Below, piece by piece: positions 63,780 through 64,000 of a stretch of DNA of 64,000 nucleotides (the first letter of the stretch is position 1; each line of letters opens with the position of its first letter). Where the stretch lies: NCBI RefSeq assembly GCF_021412625.1, contig NZ_JAKCFI010000010.1:62001-126000 (forward strand), given 5' to 3'. This DNA comes from Myxococcus stipitatus. GTDB lineage: Bacteria; Myxococcota; Myxococcia; Myxococcales; Myxococcaceae. Position numbers and translations under genes: made by a program. A model generated the notes under the pieces. The model was given only the letters and a program-made list of their open reading frames with translations. It did not search any database and was not told the DNA's origin.

Positions 63780-64000
63780 TGTGTGGGCGCGCCCCTAACA
63801 GCTCGCTCGGGAGCGAATCAAGAGCAGGGCGGAGGGAGGTCTGGGCCCGCCGCGATGAGGCCTTCGAGAATCACCCGCGTGGCCCCGAGGTCCCCGGGGA
63901 CCTCGCGTCCCATCGGAAGCACTGGCGGTGGAGAACAGACCGCACTGCAACAGCGGGGGGCTTCAGGGCGCCGACGGTGGAGGTGGAAACACCCGCGAGC
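63780..64000. other. Window end without convincing gene
   Basis: 221 bases upstream of the collagen-like gene. A minus-strand frame is open from the window edge to a stop at 63818, but its codon usage is mixed and it shows no motif, so it is not called. The region presumably contains the collagen-like gene promoter. Confidence 0.5.

Noticed and set aside
63818..64000. Partial gene entering from the right edge on the minus strand
   Set aside because: The frame is open but its codon bias is unlike the neighbours and no domain is seen in 60 codons.

Overview
The window is very GC-rich DNA with dense, strongly third-position-GC genes. Several lineage markers point to a fruiting myxobacterium (Myxococcota, probably Myxococcaceae): many Hanks-type Ser/Thr kinases, FHA and PAS hybrid histidine kinases, lipoproteins with LSTNG repeats, a MYXO-CTERM-like sorting tail, and a SitA-like lipoprotein toxin with an SMI1-type immunity partner. 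No rRNA, tRNA, CRISPR array, insertion sequence or prophage was recognised. The species cannot be named from sequence alone.

Layout. 1-3.7 kb: leftward conserved-unknown genes, the first cut by the window edge. 3.8-11.1 kb: an FAD/NAD(P)-binding enzyme, a cysteine dioxygenase, a soluble histidine kinase, two Ser/Thr kinases and an LSTNG-repeat lipoprotein. 11.4-15.6 kb: an FHA-PAS-PAS-kinase-receiver protein translationally coupled to an OPT-family oligopeptide transporter with an internal C-terminal duplication. 15.6-21.2 kb: a 1342-residue kinase/ATPase/TPR regulator and an HtrA protease. 21.7-23.2 kb: a single-domain response regulator behind a sigma-54-like promoter, then an LPG-synthase-type membrane protein. 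23.4-29.7 kb: an iron-uptake locus (two small membrane proteins, a PepSY reductase-like protein, a lipoprotein, and a convergent TonB-dependent receptor fused to its own TonB C-terminal domain), with matching Fur-like boxes before both transcription units. 29.9-31.0 kb: lower-GC toxin/immunity pair.

31-38.8 kb: aldo/keto reductase with a TetR regulator and a shared operator, HflX, a glutaminyl cyclase lipoprotein, an NtrC-type response regulator with its membrane kinase, and a small exported Lys/His-rich protein. 39.0-44.3 kb: vitamin B12 block, with a rightward BtuF-BtuD-BtuC importer and a leftward CobT-CobS-CobC nucleotide-loop assembly set. 44.7-49.1 kb: a YdjM-like membrane hydrolase, a Cys-rich miniprotein, and a MarR-controlled EmrA/EmrB efflux pair. 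49.2-50.3 kb: a secreted polysaccharide-lyase-like protein.

50.8-57.0 kb is the most unusual region. It holds a TPR-CHAT protease, a JmjC/cupin-8 hydroxylase divergent from a 53-residue peptide gene with its own terminator, an ECF sigma factor, and a zinc-finger anti-sigma protein whose TPR region is paralogous to that of the CHAT protease. The two paralogues look like complementary halves of one ancestral ZnF-TM-TPR-CHAT protein. 57.2-62.5 kb: an acyl-CoA synthetase and the oxidative pentose phosphate operon zwf-pgl-gnd. 62.7-63.8 kb: a collagen-repeat lipoprotein. The last 220 bases show no convincing gene.
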